NCBI RefSeq assembly: GCF_012927345.1
Contig: NZ_JABBGJ010000035.1
Span: 1 to 64,000, forward strand
Length of the DNA stretch: 64,000 bases
Source of the DNA: Paraburkholderia polaris
GTDB taxonomy: Bacteria > Pseudomonadota > Gammaproteobacteria > Burkholderiales > Burkholderiaceae
Direction: 5' to 3'
The translations under genes and the position numbers were made by a program. The notes below the pieces were generated by a model that made no database searches, had not been told where the DNA came from, and saw only the letters and a list, made by a program, of their open reading frames with translations. Below, in pieces: positions 35,957 to 46,561 of the stretch (within the stretch, counting starts at the first letter, position 1; every line of letters starts with the position of its first letter).

Positions 35957-36277
35957 ATGACATCGACCAAACCAACCCGCCTTCTGACTTCCGTGCTCGC
36001 TGCTGCGATCACGTGCGCCGCCGCGCTGACGGCCGCGCCCGCCTTCGCGCAGGCGGTGATCGTCGCGCCCATGGCGCCGCCGCCGCCGCGCGTCGAAGTG
36101 ATGCCGGCGCCGCGTGCGGGCTATGTCTGGGATCAGGGTCGCTGGCGTTGGGACCATGGCCGCTATGTGTGGGTGCCCGGCCACTGGCAGCCGGTTCGCG
36201 TCGGCCATCGCTGGGTGCCGGGTCATTGGGTGCAGCGCGGCCCGAACTGGCGCTGGATCGAAGGACATTGGGCCTGA
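35957..36277 (+). CDS. Exported YXWGXW-repeat protein
   Basis: This 106-residue protein has a signal peptide (LTSVLAAAITCAAALTAAPAFAQ, cleavage after AFA-Q) and a mature region built of tryptophan-rich repeats of the YXWGXW/WxxGxW family: YVWDQGRWRWDHGRYVW, VPGHWQPVRVG, WVPGHWVQRG, WRWIEGHW. The start ATG at 35957 has GGAG 10 bases upstream. Family members are periplasmic proteins of unknown function found next to envelope stress genes. Here it stands 27 bp before an ECF sigma factor, so they may share a transcript. Confidence 0.85.
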   Translation: MTSTKPTRLLTSVLAAAITCAAALTAAPAFAQAVIVAPMAPPPPRVEVMPAPRAGYVWDQGRWRWDHGRYVWVPGHWQPVRVGHRWVPGHWVQRGPNWRWIEGHWA

Positions 36278-36304
36278 ACGTCCAGCGCCGCGGAGCCGCC
36301 TGCC

Positions 36305-36865
36305 TTGAGCGAACGCGATCCTGATGCGGAACTGCTGGCAGGGGTTGCCCGGCAAGATCCGGCCGCCGTCCGCTCGCTTGTCGCGCGCAAGTTGCCGCGT
36401 CTGCTCGCGCTCGCCACGCGCATGCTGGGAGATCGCATGGAAGCGGAAGACGTGGCGCAGGAGGTCTTCGTGCGGATCTGGAAACAGGCTGCGCGCTGGC
36501 GGGAAGGCGAGGCGAAGGTCGATACGTGGGTGCATCGCGTCGCGCTCAATCTTTGCTATGACCGCTTGCGCGGCCGCCGCGAAGTCCCGCACGACGACAT
36601 GCCCGACGAGATCGACCCTGCCGCATTGCCCGACGCCGCCCTCGAAGCGCGCGCCCAGGACGAGCGCGTGCGCGAGGCGCTCGCCGCCTTACCGACACGA
36701 CAGCGCGAGGCACTGGTGCTCAATTACTACCAGGAGATGTCGAACATCGACGCTGCCGCCCTGATGGGCATCACGGTCGATGCGTTGGAAAGTCTGCTGG
36801 CACGTGCGCGCCGCAATCTGCGCGCCCAACTGGCCGGCAGCGGCTTTAGCAAGGACAAGTCATGA
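36305..36865 (+). CDS. ECF-family RNA polymerase sigma factor
   Basis: This 186-residue sigma-70 family protein has region 2 with LATRMLGDRMEAEDVAQEVF and VRIWK, and region 4 with ALAALPTRQREALVLNYYQE and the HTH around MSNIDAAALMGITVDALES. It starts with a TTG at 36305 (LSERDPDAELL). Its stop overlaps the next ATG (ATGA), and the next gene is a candidate anti-sigma. The module probably responds to envelope or metal stress, as the third gene resembles a periplasmic metal sensor. Confidence 0.92.
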   Translation: MSERDPDAELLAGVARQDPAAVRSLVARKLPRLLALATRMLGDRMEAEDVAQEVFVRIWKQAARWREGEAKVDTWVHRVALNLCYDRLRGRREVPHDDMPDEIDPAALPDAALEARAQDERVREALAALPTRQREALVLNYYQEMSNIDAAALMGITVDALESLLARARRNLRAQLAGSGFSKDKS

Positions 36866-37281
36866 CGCCCGAAAGATTCCATCAGATCGTCGAAGCCTAC
36901 GGCGCCGATCCGCGCCGCTGGCCGCAACAGGAACGCGCAGCGGGAGAGGCCTGGGCCGCGGCGCATCGTGCCGAGGCCGAGGCGGTGCTGGCCGACGCAG
37001 CCGGCATCGATGCATGGCTGGCAGCCGATACGGTCGATCCGCCGGGCGCGGCGTTGCAGCAGCGCATCATCGGCAGCGCGCCGGTGCGGCGGCCCATAGT
37101 GCCGCGCCGGCGGTTGTGGTGGTCGGGCGCGGCGGTGGCAGGCGTCGGACTGCTGGGTGGCGTGGCCGGCGCTTTTGCGGTGTCGTTCTTTGTTTTGACG
37201 GGGGCCGTTCCGCAAGTGCACGAGTCCTCTTATATAACTTCGAGCTTCGGTGGTTCAAACGCCGATTGGAGCGGCGAATGA
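36862..37281 (+). CDS. Single-pass membrane protein, candidate anti-sigma factor
   Basis: This 139-residue protein has a cytoplasmic N-terminal half beginning MTPERFHQIVEAYGADPRRWP, a pattern seen in small proteins encoded after ECF sigma genes, one membrane helix around residues 87-110 (AAVAGVGLLGGVAGAFAVSFF) and a short periplasmic tail. There is no zinc-binding HxxxCxxC. Start and stop overlap both neighbours (ATGA on each side), so the three genes are translated together. The anti-sigma role is inferred from position and topology. Confidence 0.7.
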   Translation: MTPERFHQIVEAYGADPRRWPQQERAAGEAWAAAHRAEAEAVLADAAGIDAWLAADTVDPPGAALQQRIIGSAPVRRPIVPRRRLWWSGAAVAGVGLLGGVAGAFAVSFFVLTGAVPQVHESSYITSSFGGSNADWSGE

Positions 37282-37826
37282 ACGGCCGGTCGTGGAAAAT
37301 CGTGCTGGTGGCTTCGCTGGTGCTCAACGTGTTTTTGCTGGGCGCGATTGTCGGTGGTGCTTATCAATGGTTCGCGGCGTATGGCGCGATGACCCCGGTG
37401 CTGGCGCAGCAGCGCACGGCGCTGCGCTTCGCCGCTGAAACGCTGCCGGCCGAGCGTCAGAAGGCTTTCATCGACGGCTTGAAGAATGCGCGCCGCGAGG
37501 GCAAGCAGTTTGCTCGCGAGGGCCGCGACGGACGTCACGAAGTATTGCGTCTGCTTGCCGCGCCGCAGTTCGATCGCGCGGCGCTGGATGCCGCGCTGGC
37601 CCGCACGCGTGAAGCCGACAGCAGCTTGCGCGCGCAAGTGGAAGGCAGCGTGGCGGATTTTGCGGCGACGCTGTCGCCCGAGGAGCGCGTCGAATTCGCC
37701 GACAGCCTGAAACTGCGCGGCCAGTGGCGTGAACCGCAGCCAGCCGCCAATGCGAACAAGCTGCCGCAGCAGGCCGCACCGAAGCCGGCCGCGAGTGAAG
37801 CGTCGAGTGAAGCTTCGGGCGAGTGA
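37278..37826 (+). CDS. Periplasmic heavy-metal-sensor-like protein
   Basis: This 182-residue protein has an N-terminal membrane anchor (SWKIVLVASLVLNVFLLGAIVG) and a helical periplasmic domain of the CnrX/Metal_resist type: RTALRFAAETLPAERQKAF, the RREGKQFAREGRDGRHEVLRLL helix and LDAALARTREADSSLRAQVE. No clustered His or Met metal site is obvious. The last 30 residues are Ala/Ser/Pro-rich and low in complexity. Together with the ECF sigma and the putative anti-sigma it forms a three-gene regulatory module, presumably sensing a periplasmic signal. Confidence 0.75.
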   Translation: MNGRSWKIVLVASLVLNVFLLGAIVGGAYQWFAAYGAMTPVLAQQRTALRFAAETLPAERQKAFIDGLKNARREGKQFAREGRDGRHEVLRLLAAPQFDRAALDAALARTREADSSLRAQVEGSVADFAATLSPEERVEFADSLKLRGQWREPQPAANANKLPQQAAPKPAASEASSEASGE

Positions 37827-37901
37827 AAAATTTCTGGGCGGGCGCGACGGATTTCATCGCGGCGCTCGTTTAAAGAAATATCCAACGCCGAAGAGGACGG
37901 T

Positions 37902-39473
37902 ATGGCTACCTCACCGAACCTGAATGCCGCGGCGATTGCGCTGAACCGCTTCGGCCTTGGCGCTCGTGTCGACGACACGCCGCCCGCTGACCCGAAGGGG
38001 TGGCTGCTTGCGCAGTTCGAGCAGTATCAGCCGCGGCCTGCCGCATGGGCGAGCCAGCCCGATTCGGTGGCGCTGTCCACCGAGCTGGCACAGCAGCGCA
38101 TGCAGATCAACCAGCTGAACCGGCGGGGTCAGCAGGGTCAGCAGAACGCCAGCGAAGGCGCGAGCGCCAATCAGGCAAATGCGCAGGCCAACACGCAAAC
38201 CAACGGACAAACCAACACGCAAGCCGCCGGGCAACGTGCAACAGAAAGCACCGCCCAAACTGCTAAGCAAGCCGAACGAAAAGCGCTGCGCGTCGAAATC
38301 CTCGATATATACCGTTCCTCGGTGAACGCGCGGGTCGCAAGCGCGCTGACCACGCAGACGCCTTTCGTCGAGAGGCTGGTCCATTTCTGGGCGAACCATT
38401 TCGCGGTATCCACGGAAAAACCCGGCGTCGCGGCATTGGCCGGCTCATTCGAAGCGGAAGCGATCCGTCCGCACGTGCTCGGCCGTTTCGAAGACATGCT
38501 GGTCGCGGTCGAACGTCATCCGGCCATGCAGTTGTTTCTCGATCAGACGCGCTCGGTCGGACCGGACAGCATGGCGGCCATCCGTGCCGCAGAGCGCAAC
38601 CCCAACGTCAAGCGCGGGCTGAATGAGAATCTGGCGCGCGAAATTATGGAGCTGCACACGCTCGGCGTGCGCAGCGGCTATAACCAGGACGACGTCACCG
38701 AATTTGCACGCGCGCTGACCGGATGGAGTCTCGCCGCCAATCCTGGGAATCCTGGCAATCCCGGGAATCCTGGCAATGCGGGCCGGCTCGGTATGCAGCC
38801 GAACGCCGCCCCAGGCACCTTCGTGTTTCGTGTCGCGCTGCACGAGCCGGGCTCGAGAACCATCATGGGTCGCCGCTACGACCAGCCGGGAGAAGAGCAG
38901 GCGCTGGCGATCCTGCACGACCTCGCGAGCGCGCCCGCAACGGCGCAGCACATCGGCGGCAAGCTTGCCCGGCACTTCGTCGCGGACAATCCGCCGCCTG
39001 AAGTAAGCGAGCGGCTGGCGAGCGCGTTCGAGCGCAGCGGCGGGGATCTGCCGACCGTGTACCGGACGCTGATCGACATGCCGCAGGCATGGTCGCCTGT
39101 CGCCGTGAAGTTCAAGACGCCGTGGGAATGGACCATTTCTTCGATGCGCGGGCTCGGCTGGCAGGACATCGGCAACCTGCAGGCCGCGCCCATCCTTACG
39201 CAACTCGGTCAGCCAGTATGGCGTCCGGGCTCGCCCGCTGGCTACGACGACATTGCCGCGAGCTGGGCGGCGCCCGATGCGCTCGTGCGCCGGGTCGAAG
39301 TGGCGCAACGCTTTGCGTCGCGTGTCGGCGACCGGCTCGATGCGCGCGAACTCGGCCAGACTTTGCTGGCCGGCTCGCTCAGCGCGCCGACCGCCACGGC
39401 TGTGTCGCGGGCCGAAAGCGCGTCGACGGCGATTGCGCTGCTGCTGGTCTCGCCGGATTTTCAACGGAGATGA
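37902..39473 (+). CDS. DUF1800 domain protein
   Basis: This 523-residue protein starts with the family signature AAIALNRFGLGAR and contains FVERLVHFWANHFAVS, FEDMLVAVERHPAMQLFLDQ, LARHFVADNPPPEVSERL and NENLAREIMELHTLGVRSGY, all typical of DUF1800. Two low-complexity insertions interrupt the domain: a Gln/Asn/Thr/Ala-rich stretch at residues about 70-125 and five NPG repeats (residues 280-294). DUF1800 genes are almost always followed by DUF1501 genes, as here, and the pair is thought to act in secretion or envelope, but no biochemical role is established. The downstream ATG overlaps its stop. Confidence 0.9.
   Translation: MATSPNLNAAAIALNRFGLGARVDDTPPADPKGWLLAQFEQYQPRPAAWASQPDSVALSTELAQQRMQINQLNRRGQQGQQNASEGASANQANAQANTQTNGQTNTQAAGQRATESTAQTAKQAERKALRVEILDIYRSSVNARVASALTTQTPFVERLVHFWANHFAVSTEKPGVAALAGSFEAEAIRPHVLGRFEDMLVAVERHPAMQLFLDQTRSVGPDSMAAIRAAERNPNVKRGLNENLAREIMELHTLGVRSGYNQDDVTEFARALTGWSLAANPGNPGNPGNPGNAGRLGMQPNAAPGTFVFRVALHEPGSRTIMGRRYDQPGEEQALAILHDLASAPATAQHIGGKLARHFVADNPPPEVSERLASAFERSGGDLPTVYRTLIDMPQAWSPVAVKFKTPWEWTISSMRGLGWQDIGNLQAAPILTQLGQPVWRPGSPAGYDDIAASWAAPDALVRRVEVAQRFASRVGDRLDARELGQTLLAGSLSAPTATAVSRAESASTAIALLLVSPDFQRR
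38739..38783 (+). repeat. In-frame 9-bp tandem repeat coding for NPG units
   Basis: Five consecutive 9-bp units (AATCCTGGG and variants AATCCTGGC, AATCCCGGG, AATCCTGGC, AATGCGGGC) inside the DUF1800 gene. The unit is a multiple of three, so copy-number change would vary protein length without a frameshift. Confidence 0.85.
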
Positions 39474-40627
39474 ATGCCATGCTTTCACGCCGCAAGTTTC
39501 TGAGCGTTGCCGCTGCAGGCGCGGGCGCGATTCTCGTGTCGCCGCAGATCGCTTTTGCAAGCGTCGCAACCGATCGCCGTTTCGTGTTCGTGATCCAGCG
39601 CGGCGCGGCCGACGGCCTGAACATCGTCGTGCCGTATGCCGAACCCGCCTACGCGACACTGCGCGGCGCGCTCGCGATCGATGCCTCCAGCGCGACCAGG
39701 CTCGATGGCACCTTCGCGCTGCATCCATCACTTGTGCAGACCGCCGCGATGTATGCGAATCAGCAGGCGCTATTCGTACACGCGGTGGCGTCGCCGTACC
39801 GCGACCGCTCGCACTTCGACGGGCAGAACGTGCTGGAGACCGGCGGCACGTCGCCGTATCAGATGAAGGACGGCTGGCTGAACCGGCTCGTCGCGTCGAT
39901 GCCTACCGCGCGCGAGAACGCGATCGCCTTCGCGCCGACCGTACCGATGGCGCTGCGCGGCAACGCGGCGGTGACGTCGTACGCCCCCTCGGGGTTGCCG
40001 CAGGCACCTGACGATCTGCTCATGCGGGTCTCGCAACTGTACGACCAGGATGCGCAATTGCGGCCGCTATGGGAATCGGCAATGACCGCGCGCGGGCTCG
40101 CGGGCGACGCCGGTGCGCGTCAGGACCCGGCGAGCCTCGGCAAGCTCGCCGCCGGTTTTCTGTCGCGCGACGACGGTCCGCGCATCGCGATGATCGAAAC
40201 CGGTGGCTGGGACACGCATACCGCGCAGAACGCGCGCCTTGCCAATCAGTTGAAAGCGCTCGACACGATGCTCGCGGCGTTACGCGACGGCATGGGTCCG
40301 TTGTGGAACAAGACCACCGTGGTAGTGGCAACCGAATTCGGCAGGACCGCCGCCGCCAATGGCACGGGAGGCACTGATCATGGCACCGGCTCGGTGGCGA
40401 TGGTGCTGGGCGGATCGGTGGCGGGCGGACGCGTGCTTGCCGACTGGCCCGGTCTGAAACCGGGCGACCTCTACGAAGCGCGCGATCTCAAGCCGACCCT
40501 GTCACTGGATGCGTTGATCGCCGGCGCCGCGAGCGAAAGCCTCGGACTCGATCCGCAGCGTACGGCCGGCACGCTGTTCGGTCAAACCGGGGGAATGCGG
40601 CCGATGACGGGGCTCGTGCGCGCCTAA
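39470..40627 (+). CDS. DUF1501 domain protein with Tat-type signal
   Basis: This 385-residue protein has a twin-arginine signal, SRRKFLSVAAAGAGAILVSP, ending about AFA. Family motifs are VIQRGAADGLNIVVPY, SHFDGQNVLETGG, MIETGGWDTHTAQN and VVVATEFGRTAAANGTGGTDHG, of the sulfatase-like alkaline-phosphatase fold. It probably is exported folded to the periplasm together with, or for, the DUF1800 partner. The ATG at 39470 overlaps the DUF1800 stop. An alternative ATG lies three codons downstream. Confidence 0.9.
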   Translation: MNAMLSRRKFLSVAAAGAGAILVSPQIAFASVATDRRFVFVIQRGAADGLNIVVPYAEPAYATLRGALAIDASSATRLDGTFALHPSLVQTAAMYANQQALFVHAVASPYRDRSHFDGQNVLETGGTSPYQMKDGWLNRLVASMPTARENAIAFAPTVPMALRGNAAVTSYAPSGLPQAPDDLLMRVSQLYDQDAQLRPLWESAMTARGLAGDAGARQDPASLGKLAAGFLSRDDGPRIAMIETGGWDTHTAQNARLANQLKALDTMLAALRDGMGPLWNKTTVVVATEFGRTAAANGTGGTDHGTGSVAMVLGGSVAGGRVLADWPGLKPGDLYEARDLKPTLSLDALIAGAASESLGLDPQRTAGTLFGQTGGMRPMTGLVRA

Positions 40628-40725
40628 CCTGAAGGACAAGTTCAGGACGACAGGCACCGCCGCAGATTGGCTCTCGCGGCGCTACCCATCGCAACCTGTC
40701 ATCGATTATCAAGCGCCAGGCGCGA

Positions 40726-41094
40726 TCAACCTCCGCCGCCGCCCTGCGTGCCGAGCGTCAGCTTGTTGTTCACCGATTTCACGCCTGCAACGCCCTTGGC
40801 CACTTCCTCCGCTTGCGGGATCTGCGCGCCATCGGGCACCGTTCCAGTCAAGGTCACCGCGCCGCCGCGGGCCCGGACAAACACGTTCGATACATCGAAA
40901 CCCTGCGCTTTCGACAAAGCCTTGCGCACGTCCAGACCCAACTTGCGGTCCACCTTCTTGACGGCTTTAGGATTGGCAGCCGGCGCCGCCATGCTGCCCG
41001 ACGCCATTGCGTCGCTCGACTGGGCATAGGCACTGGACACCGTCGCCACACACAATGCGATGCCGAGCGCCTTCAAAAGATTGACTGTTTTCAC
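40726..41094 (-). CDS. Exported BON-domain protein
   Basis: This roughly 122-residue protein has a signal peptide (VKTVNLLKALGIALCVATVSSAYA) and a BON domain of residues about 50-115: KVDRKLGLDVRKALSKAQGFD, VFVRARGGAVTLTGTVPDG and AEEVAKGVAGVKSVNNKLTL. BON proteins such as OsmY stabilise the envelope under stress. The start is a GTG, chosen because GGAG lies 6 bases upstream (GGAATGGAGAAAACGTG) and the signal peptide begins there. The longer frame upstream has no such site. The last residues are a Gly run. Confidence 0.85.
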   Translation of the reverse strand: MKTVNLLKALGIALCVATVSSAYAQSSDAMASGSMAAPAANPKAVKKVDRKLGLDVRKALSKAQGFDVSNVFVRARGGAVTLTGTVPDGAQIPQAEEVAKGVAGVKSVNNKLTLGTQGGGGG

Positions 41095-41297
41095 GTTTTC
41101 TCCATTCCTCGAAAAGTTGATTTCGCATCGTTGCATGCAAAAAACCACGCGCCTGCAAGCACTTTGCCGCCAGCATGGACCCCCGGTCTTGTAGAAGAGT
41201 GACGTTGTGAAGCTCCCAGCGCGCTTAAACAATACTCCAGCAAACGCGCTCGTGTTGAAAAAACTGACCCGGCCGCCCGTCGCCTGGATCGCCTATC

Positions 41298-42589
41298 ATG
41301 GCGGCTTCGATCATCAAAGGCGCACCGCAGATGTCTGATGGCGTACAGCAACAACTCGATGAACCATGCACGGATACCGCTGCATCGTCGATCGATTACG
41401 GCTTGTGGGCGCTGACCTTCAGCTACGTGCTCAGCCAGTTTTTCCGCAGCTATATCGCTGTGATCTCCACCCAGCTGATCGGCGATTTCCATTTCTCACC
41501 GCAAATGTTCGGCTGGTTCGCGGGCTCGTTCTTTCTCGTATTCGCTATCGCACAACTGCCGGTCGGCATCATGTTCGACCGCTACGGCGTGCGCGGACCT
41601 ACCGCGCTTCTGATGGGCATCGGCGCCGCATGCGCCGGCATCCTTTCGATGACGACGAGCGCAACCATTGCGCTCGTCGCGCAAGCCGGCATCGGATTAG
41701 GTTGCGCCCCCATCTTCATGGGGCTGCTCAATTACGTATTGCGCACCGGCCACGGCACGCGCAATGTGCGCGCCGTCACGACGGCGAGCGCGATCGGCAT
41801 GGCGGGCGCATTGCTGGCCGCGTTTCCGTTGAGCCGGGCGACAGCCAGCTTCGGCTGGCGTCCGGTCATGGTCACCGCTGCACTTGCCATGCTATGCGCG
41901 ACGCTTGGCGTCGTATGCTTCGTGCGCCGGCGCGATGCCGCCGCGCATGAGCAGAGCCTCGCTGCGCCGCAACACGCGGCAGGCGCAGTGAAACGGCGCA
42001 CCGGTTTCTGGACCTTGATGCCGGCCTGCCTCGCGCTCTCAGTCGGCGGCACGTTTCGTACGTCATGGGGCGGCCCGTATCTTGCCGACGTCTACGGTTT
42101 CGACGTCATCGCGCGTGGCAATGCAATGACCGTCACCAGCGTGATCGGGATCGCCGCGTCGTTCTGTATTCCGGTGGCCGTGCGGTTCTGCGCGCCCAAG
42201 CTGATCTCGTTGCTGTGGCTGATTGCCGGCGTGCTGGCGGCACTCGTGCTCGCCATCAGTCCCGGCGGCAACTGGATGGTCAGTGTCGCGTTGATATGCG
42301 TGTTGTTCTCGGCCGGCTCGATTCATCCGCTCGTGATGTCGCAAGCGCGCGCCATCATTTCGCCGCGCCGGCTTGGGCTCGGTTTGGGCCTGCTCAACAG
42401 CCTGGTTTTTCTCGGCGTGGCGCTGACCAGCAGTTGTTTCGGCTGGATCGCTGTGCCGCAAAACAGGTGCATCTATCGAACGCGGGAATCTACTCGGCGC
42501 TGTTCGCCGTAACCGCCGTGCCACTTGCGATCGGCGCGATCGTTTATTTTTTCAGCCCGGTGGTGGCTGCGCCGAAAGAAGAAGTCTGA
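41298..42589 (+). CDS. MFS transporter with probable C-terminal frameshift
   Basis: This 12-helix major facilitator protein opens with YGLWALTFSYVLSQFFRSYIAV and has the loop FDRYGVRGPTALLMG after helix 2. The reading frame closes at 42512, where the last residues (RCIYRTRESTRRCSP) are not membrane-like. The frame that continues helix 12 (VHLSNAGIYSALFAVTAVPLA and VYFFSPVVAAP) lies one frame over and runs to 42589. One extra A in the AAAA run at about 42462-42466 would restore a continuous protein. This is either a sequencing error or a real one-base deletion that mutates the last helix. A second possible start is the ATG at 41331. It precedes the IclR gene and may carry the substrate of the catabolic island. 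Confidence 0.8.
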
Positions 42590-42692
42590 GCGACTGTTTG
42601 CGTTTGTCTATAATTCCGCAGCCTGGATCACCCTCGATCCGGGGCGCGGTTTGTCCTTCAGATGGTGCCGTTTCGCAGGAGCGCGTTTCATT

Positions 42693-43586
42693 TTGAGCAA
42701 AACCAATCACAGCCCGATCGATAATCCGGCCGACGCTCCGAGCGCTGGCGAAGCTGCGCAAACCCCCGTTGCATCCGCGAGAGCCAGTACAGTCCTCGCG
42801 AGCCGGACGGCGCACGAGGCGCACAAGGACGACCGCCATTTCGTCACCGCACTCGCGCGCGGGCTCGAGGTGCTGGCGTGTTTTCGCTCGGGCGACAAAT
42901 CGCTGAGCAATCAGGAACTCGCATCGCGTTGCAAGCTGCCGAAATCGACGGTATCGCGCCTGACTCATACGCTCACGCTGCTCGGCTATCTGATTCACCT
43001 GAAAGAGAGCGGCAAATACCGGCTTGGCACGGCTTCGCTTGCGCTAGGCAGCGCGATGCTGGCGCGGCTCGATGTGCGCAAGATTGCGCGGCCGGTAATG
43101 CAGGAATTGGCCGACGTCGTCGGCGCAACCGTGTCGTTGGGTACGCGCGACCGGCTCTCAATGATCTACGTGGAAAATTGCCGGGCCTCGGTTGCGCTCA
43201 CGCTGACGTTGGAAGTCGGTTCGCGTATTCCGGTTGCTACGTCGGCGATTGGTCGCGCGTGGCTCGCGGCGATTCCTGAACACGATCGTCTCAGCTTCAT
43301 GGAGCAGGTGCGTGAGCTCGATCACGTGACGTGGCCGAAAACCCGCCGCGGCATTGAGAATGCGCTCGAAGATTACCGCACGCTCGGCGTGACGACTTCA
43401 TTCGGGGACTGGCAGAAAGAGGTGAACGGCATCGCGCGCGCTTTCCGGCCGGGCGGTGAGCTGCCGATCATGGCGATCAATGTCGGCGGCCCCTCATTCA
43501 AGCTCTCGAAGGAATTCCTTCTGGAGGAAGTGCGGCCACGCCTGATCGACGTGGTGACGCAGCTGGAAATCGCACTATCGCATTGA
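42693..43586 (+). CDS. IclR-family transcriptional regulator
   Basis: This roughly 297-residue regulator has a winged HTH at residues about 55-115 (LARGLEVLACFRSGDKSLSNQE, then ASRCKLPKSTVSRLTHTLTLLGYL) and an IclR effector domain with ETVSLGTRD-like VGATVSLGTRDRLSMIYVE and NGIARAFR. The frame is open from 42525. I use the TTG at 42693, which has CAGGAG 12 bases upstream. IclR regulators control catabolic operons and bind palindromes of 13-17 bp. The acyl-CoA genes that follow carry such palindromes, so this protein is the leading candidate to control them. Confidence 0.87.
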   Translation: MSKTNHSPIDNPADAPSAGEAAQTPVASARASTVLASRTAHEAHKDDRHFVTALARGLEVLACFRSGDKSLSNQELASRCKLPKSTVSRLTHTLTLLGYLIHLKESGKYRLGTASLALGSAMLARLDVRKIARPVMQELADVVGATVSLGTRDRLSMIYVENCRASVALTLTLEVGSRIPVATSAIGRAWLAAIPEHDRLSFMEQVRELDHVTWPKTRRGIENALEDYRTLGVTTSFGDWQKEVNGIARAFRPGGELPIMAINVGGPSFKLSKEFLLEEVRPRLIDVVTQLEIALSH

Positions 43587-43610
43587 GGCATTGAGGCATT
43601 GAGGCATTGC
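43581..43610 (+). repeat. 8-bp tandem repeat spanning the IclR stop codon
   Basis: Three full and one partial copies of GCATTGAG lie between the IclR gene and the convergent acyl-CoA dehydrogenase gene. The IclR TGA is inside the first copy. Units are identical, so copy number may vary between strains. Confidence 0.85.
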
Positions 43611-43624
43611 GCGAGCGAGGGCGT

Positions 43625-45430
<1,806 letters not shown>

Positions 45431-45454
45431 GGGAGAAGACCTGTCTAAAGGTAG

Positions 45455-45470
45455 GCCGCTATGCAGAACA
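45455..45470 (-). promoter_or_regulatory. Imperfect copy of the TCTGCATTGCAGA palindrome before the minus-strand acyl-CoA dehydrogenase
   Basis: Read on the minus strand the sequence is TGTTCTGCATAGCGGC, with one perfect half (GTTCTGCA) and a degenerate second half. It lies 25-40 bases upstream of the acyl-CoA dehydrogenase ATG. It matches the half-site GCAGAACAACT, which also occurs in the operator at 45662-45680. Confidence 0.4.
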
Positions 45471-45609
45471 ACTACGCGGAAAGCGCGGAAACCCACGAAA
45501 TCGCATAGACGCGGCTCGATTGAAAAGTGCGGTACGCGGGTAAGCCCCAATGATCCGCCCATCCACGATGGATGCTAGTTTATATCGAAAGTGAATGAGC
45601 GTGCTTTTA

Positions 45610-45638
45610 TTTACACGCCGAATTTCGGCACGTATGAT
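45610..45638 (+). promoter_or_regulatory. Sigma-70 promoter of the SDR/acyl-CoA operon
   Basis: TTTACA (45610-45615) and TATGAT (45633-45638) are separated by 17 bp, a close match to the consensus. Transcription should begin near 45645, about 50 bases before the SDR start codon. Confidence 0.6.
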
Positions 45639-45661
45639 GGTCAGAAAATCTGGAATGAAAG

Positions 45662-45674
45662 TCTGCATTGCAGA
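45662..45674 (+). promoter_or_regulatory. Palindromic operator TCTGCATTGCAGA
   Basis: Perfect 13-bp palindrome with a one-base centre, extended on the right to TGCAGAAC. It lies about 17-29 bases downstream of the predicted transcription start and 21 bases before the SDR start codon, a location that fits a repressor roadblock. The same motif appears upstream of the liv operon and the porin. Confidence 0.6.
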
Positions 45675-45695
45675 ACAACTTGGAGGAGCGTCGTA

Positions 45696-46469
45696 ATGTC
45701 CGTGAAAGACCTGTTTCAACTGGACGGCAAGGTTGCACTCATCACTGGAGGCTCTCGCGGGCTAGGCCTGCAAATGGCCGAGGCGCTGGGAGAAATGGGT
45801 TGTCGCGTGGCGATCACCGCGCGCAAGGCCGACGAACTCGCCGAAGCGAAAACGCATCTGCAAAGCCGGGGTATCGAGGTGCAGACGGTGGTCAACGATC
45901 TGCAGCGCTTCGAGGGTATTCCCGGTCTCGTGGAGGAAGTGCTCGGCCTGCATGGCTGTGTCGACATTCTCGTGAACAACGCGGGCGCGACATGGGGCGC
46001 ACCCGCCGAGGACTATCCCGACGAAGCATGGCACAAGGTGATGAACCTGAATGTCCACGCACCGTTTTTCGTCGCTCGCGAAGTTGGCAAGCGCAGCATG
46101 ATCCCGCGCCGTGCGGGCAAGATCATCAACATCGCGTCGGTGGCGGGCCTGAAGGGTTCGCCGCCCGGCATGAACACGATTGCGTACAACACCTCCAAGG
46201 CCGCGGCGATCAACTTCACGCGGGCGCTCGCGGCGGAATGGGGCAAGTACAACATCAACGTCAACGCGATCTGCCCAGGCTTTTTTCCCTCGAAGATGTC
46301 GGCAGGGTTGCTCGACAAACTCGAAGACACCATTGTCTCGCGCACGCCGTTGCAGCGTCTTGGCGGCGACGAGGATCTCAAAGGCCCGGTCGTGTTCCTC
46401 GCGAGCGAAGCGTCGCGTCACATCACAGGGCAGTATTTCGCGGTGGACGGCGGCTCGATCATCGTCTGA
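45696..46469 (+). CDS. Short-chain dehydrogenase/reductase (first gene of acyl-CoA operon)
   Basis: This 257-residue SDR has cofactor loop TGGSRGLGLQ (residues about 16-25), NNAGATWG and catalytic YNTSK. It resembles the gluconate 5-dehydrogenase/RhlG-like subgroup, and hydroxyacyl-CoA or alcohol oxidation is plausible. Strong ribosome-binding site GGAGGAG is 7 bases before ATG at 45696, and the frame upstream of this ATG is not family-like. It is followed by acyl-CoA dehydrogenase, two ligases and a second SDR on one strand. Confidence 0.88.
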   Translation: MSVKDLFQLDGKVALITGGSRGLGLQMAEALGEMGCRVAITARKADELAEAKTHLQSRGIEVQTVVNDLQRFEGIPGLVEEVLGLHGCVDILVNNAGATWGAPAEDYPDEAWHKVMNLNVHAPFFVAREVGKRSMIPRRAGKIINIASVAGLKGSPPGMNTIAYNTSKAAAINFTRALAAEWGKYNINVNAICPGFFPSKMSAGLLDKLEDTIVSRTPLQRLGGDEDLKGPVVFLASEASRHITGQYFAVDGGSIIV

Positions 46470-46561
46470 CCCGTCGTCTAACTGAGCGGTTTCGAGGCGC
46501 AGCGCGAGGGACGAGGCGCGCTGCGCTCACGTATAAAACAGCTTTGCTTGGGAGACACCGC

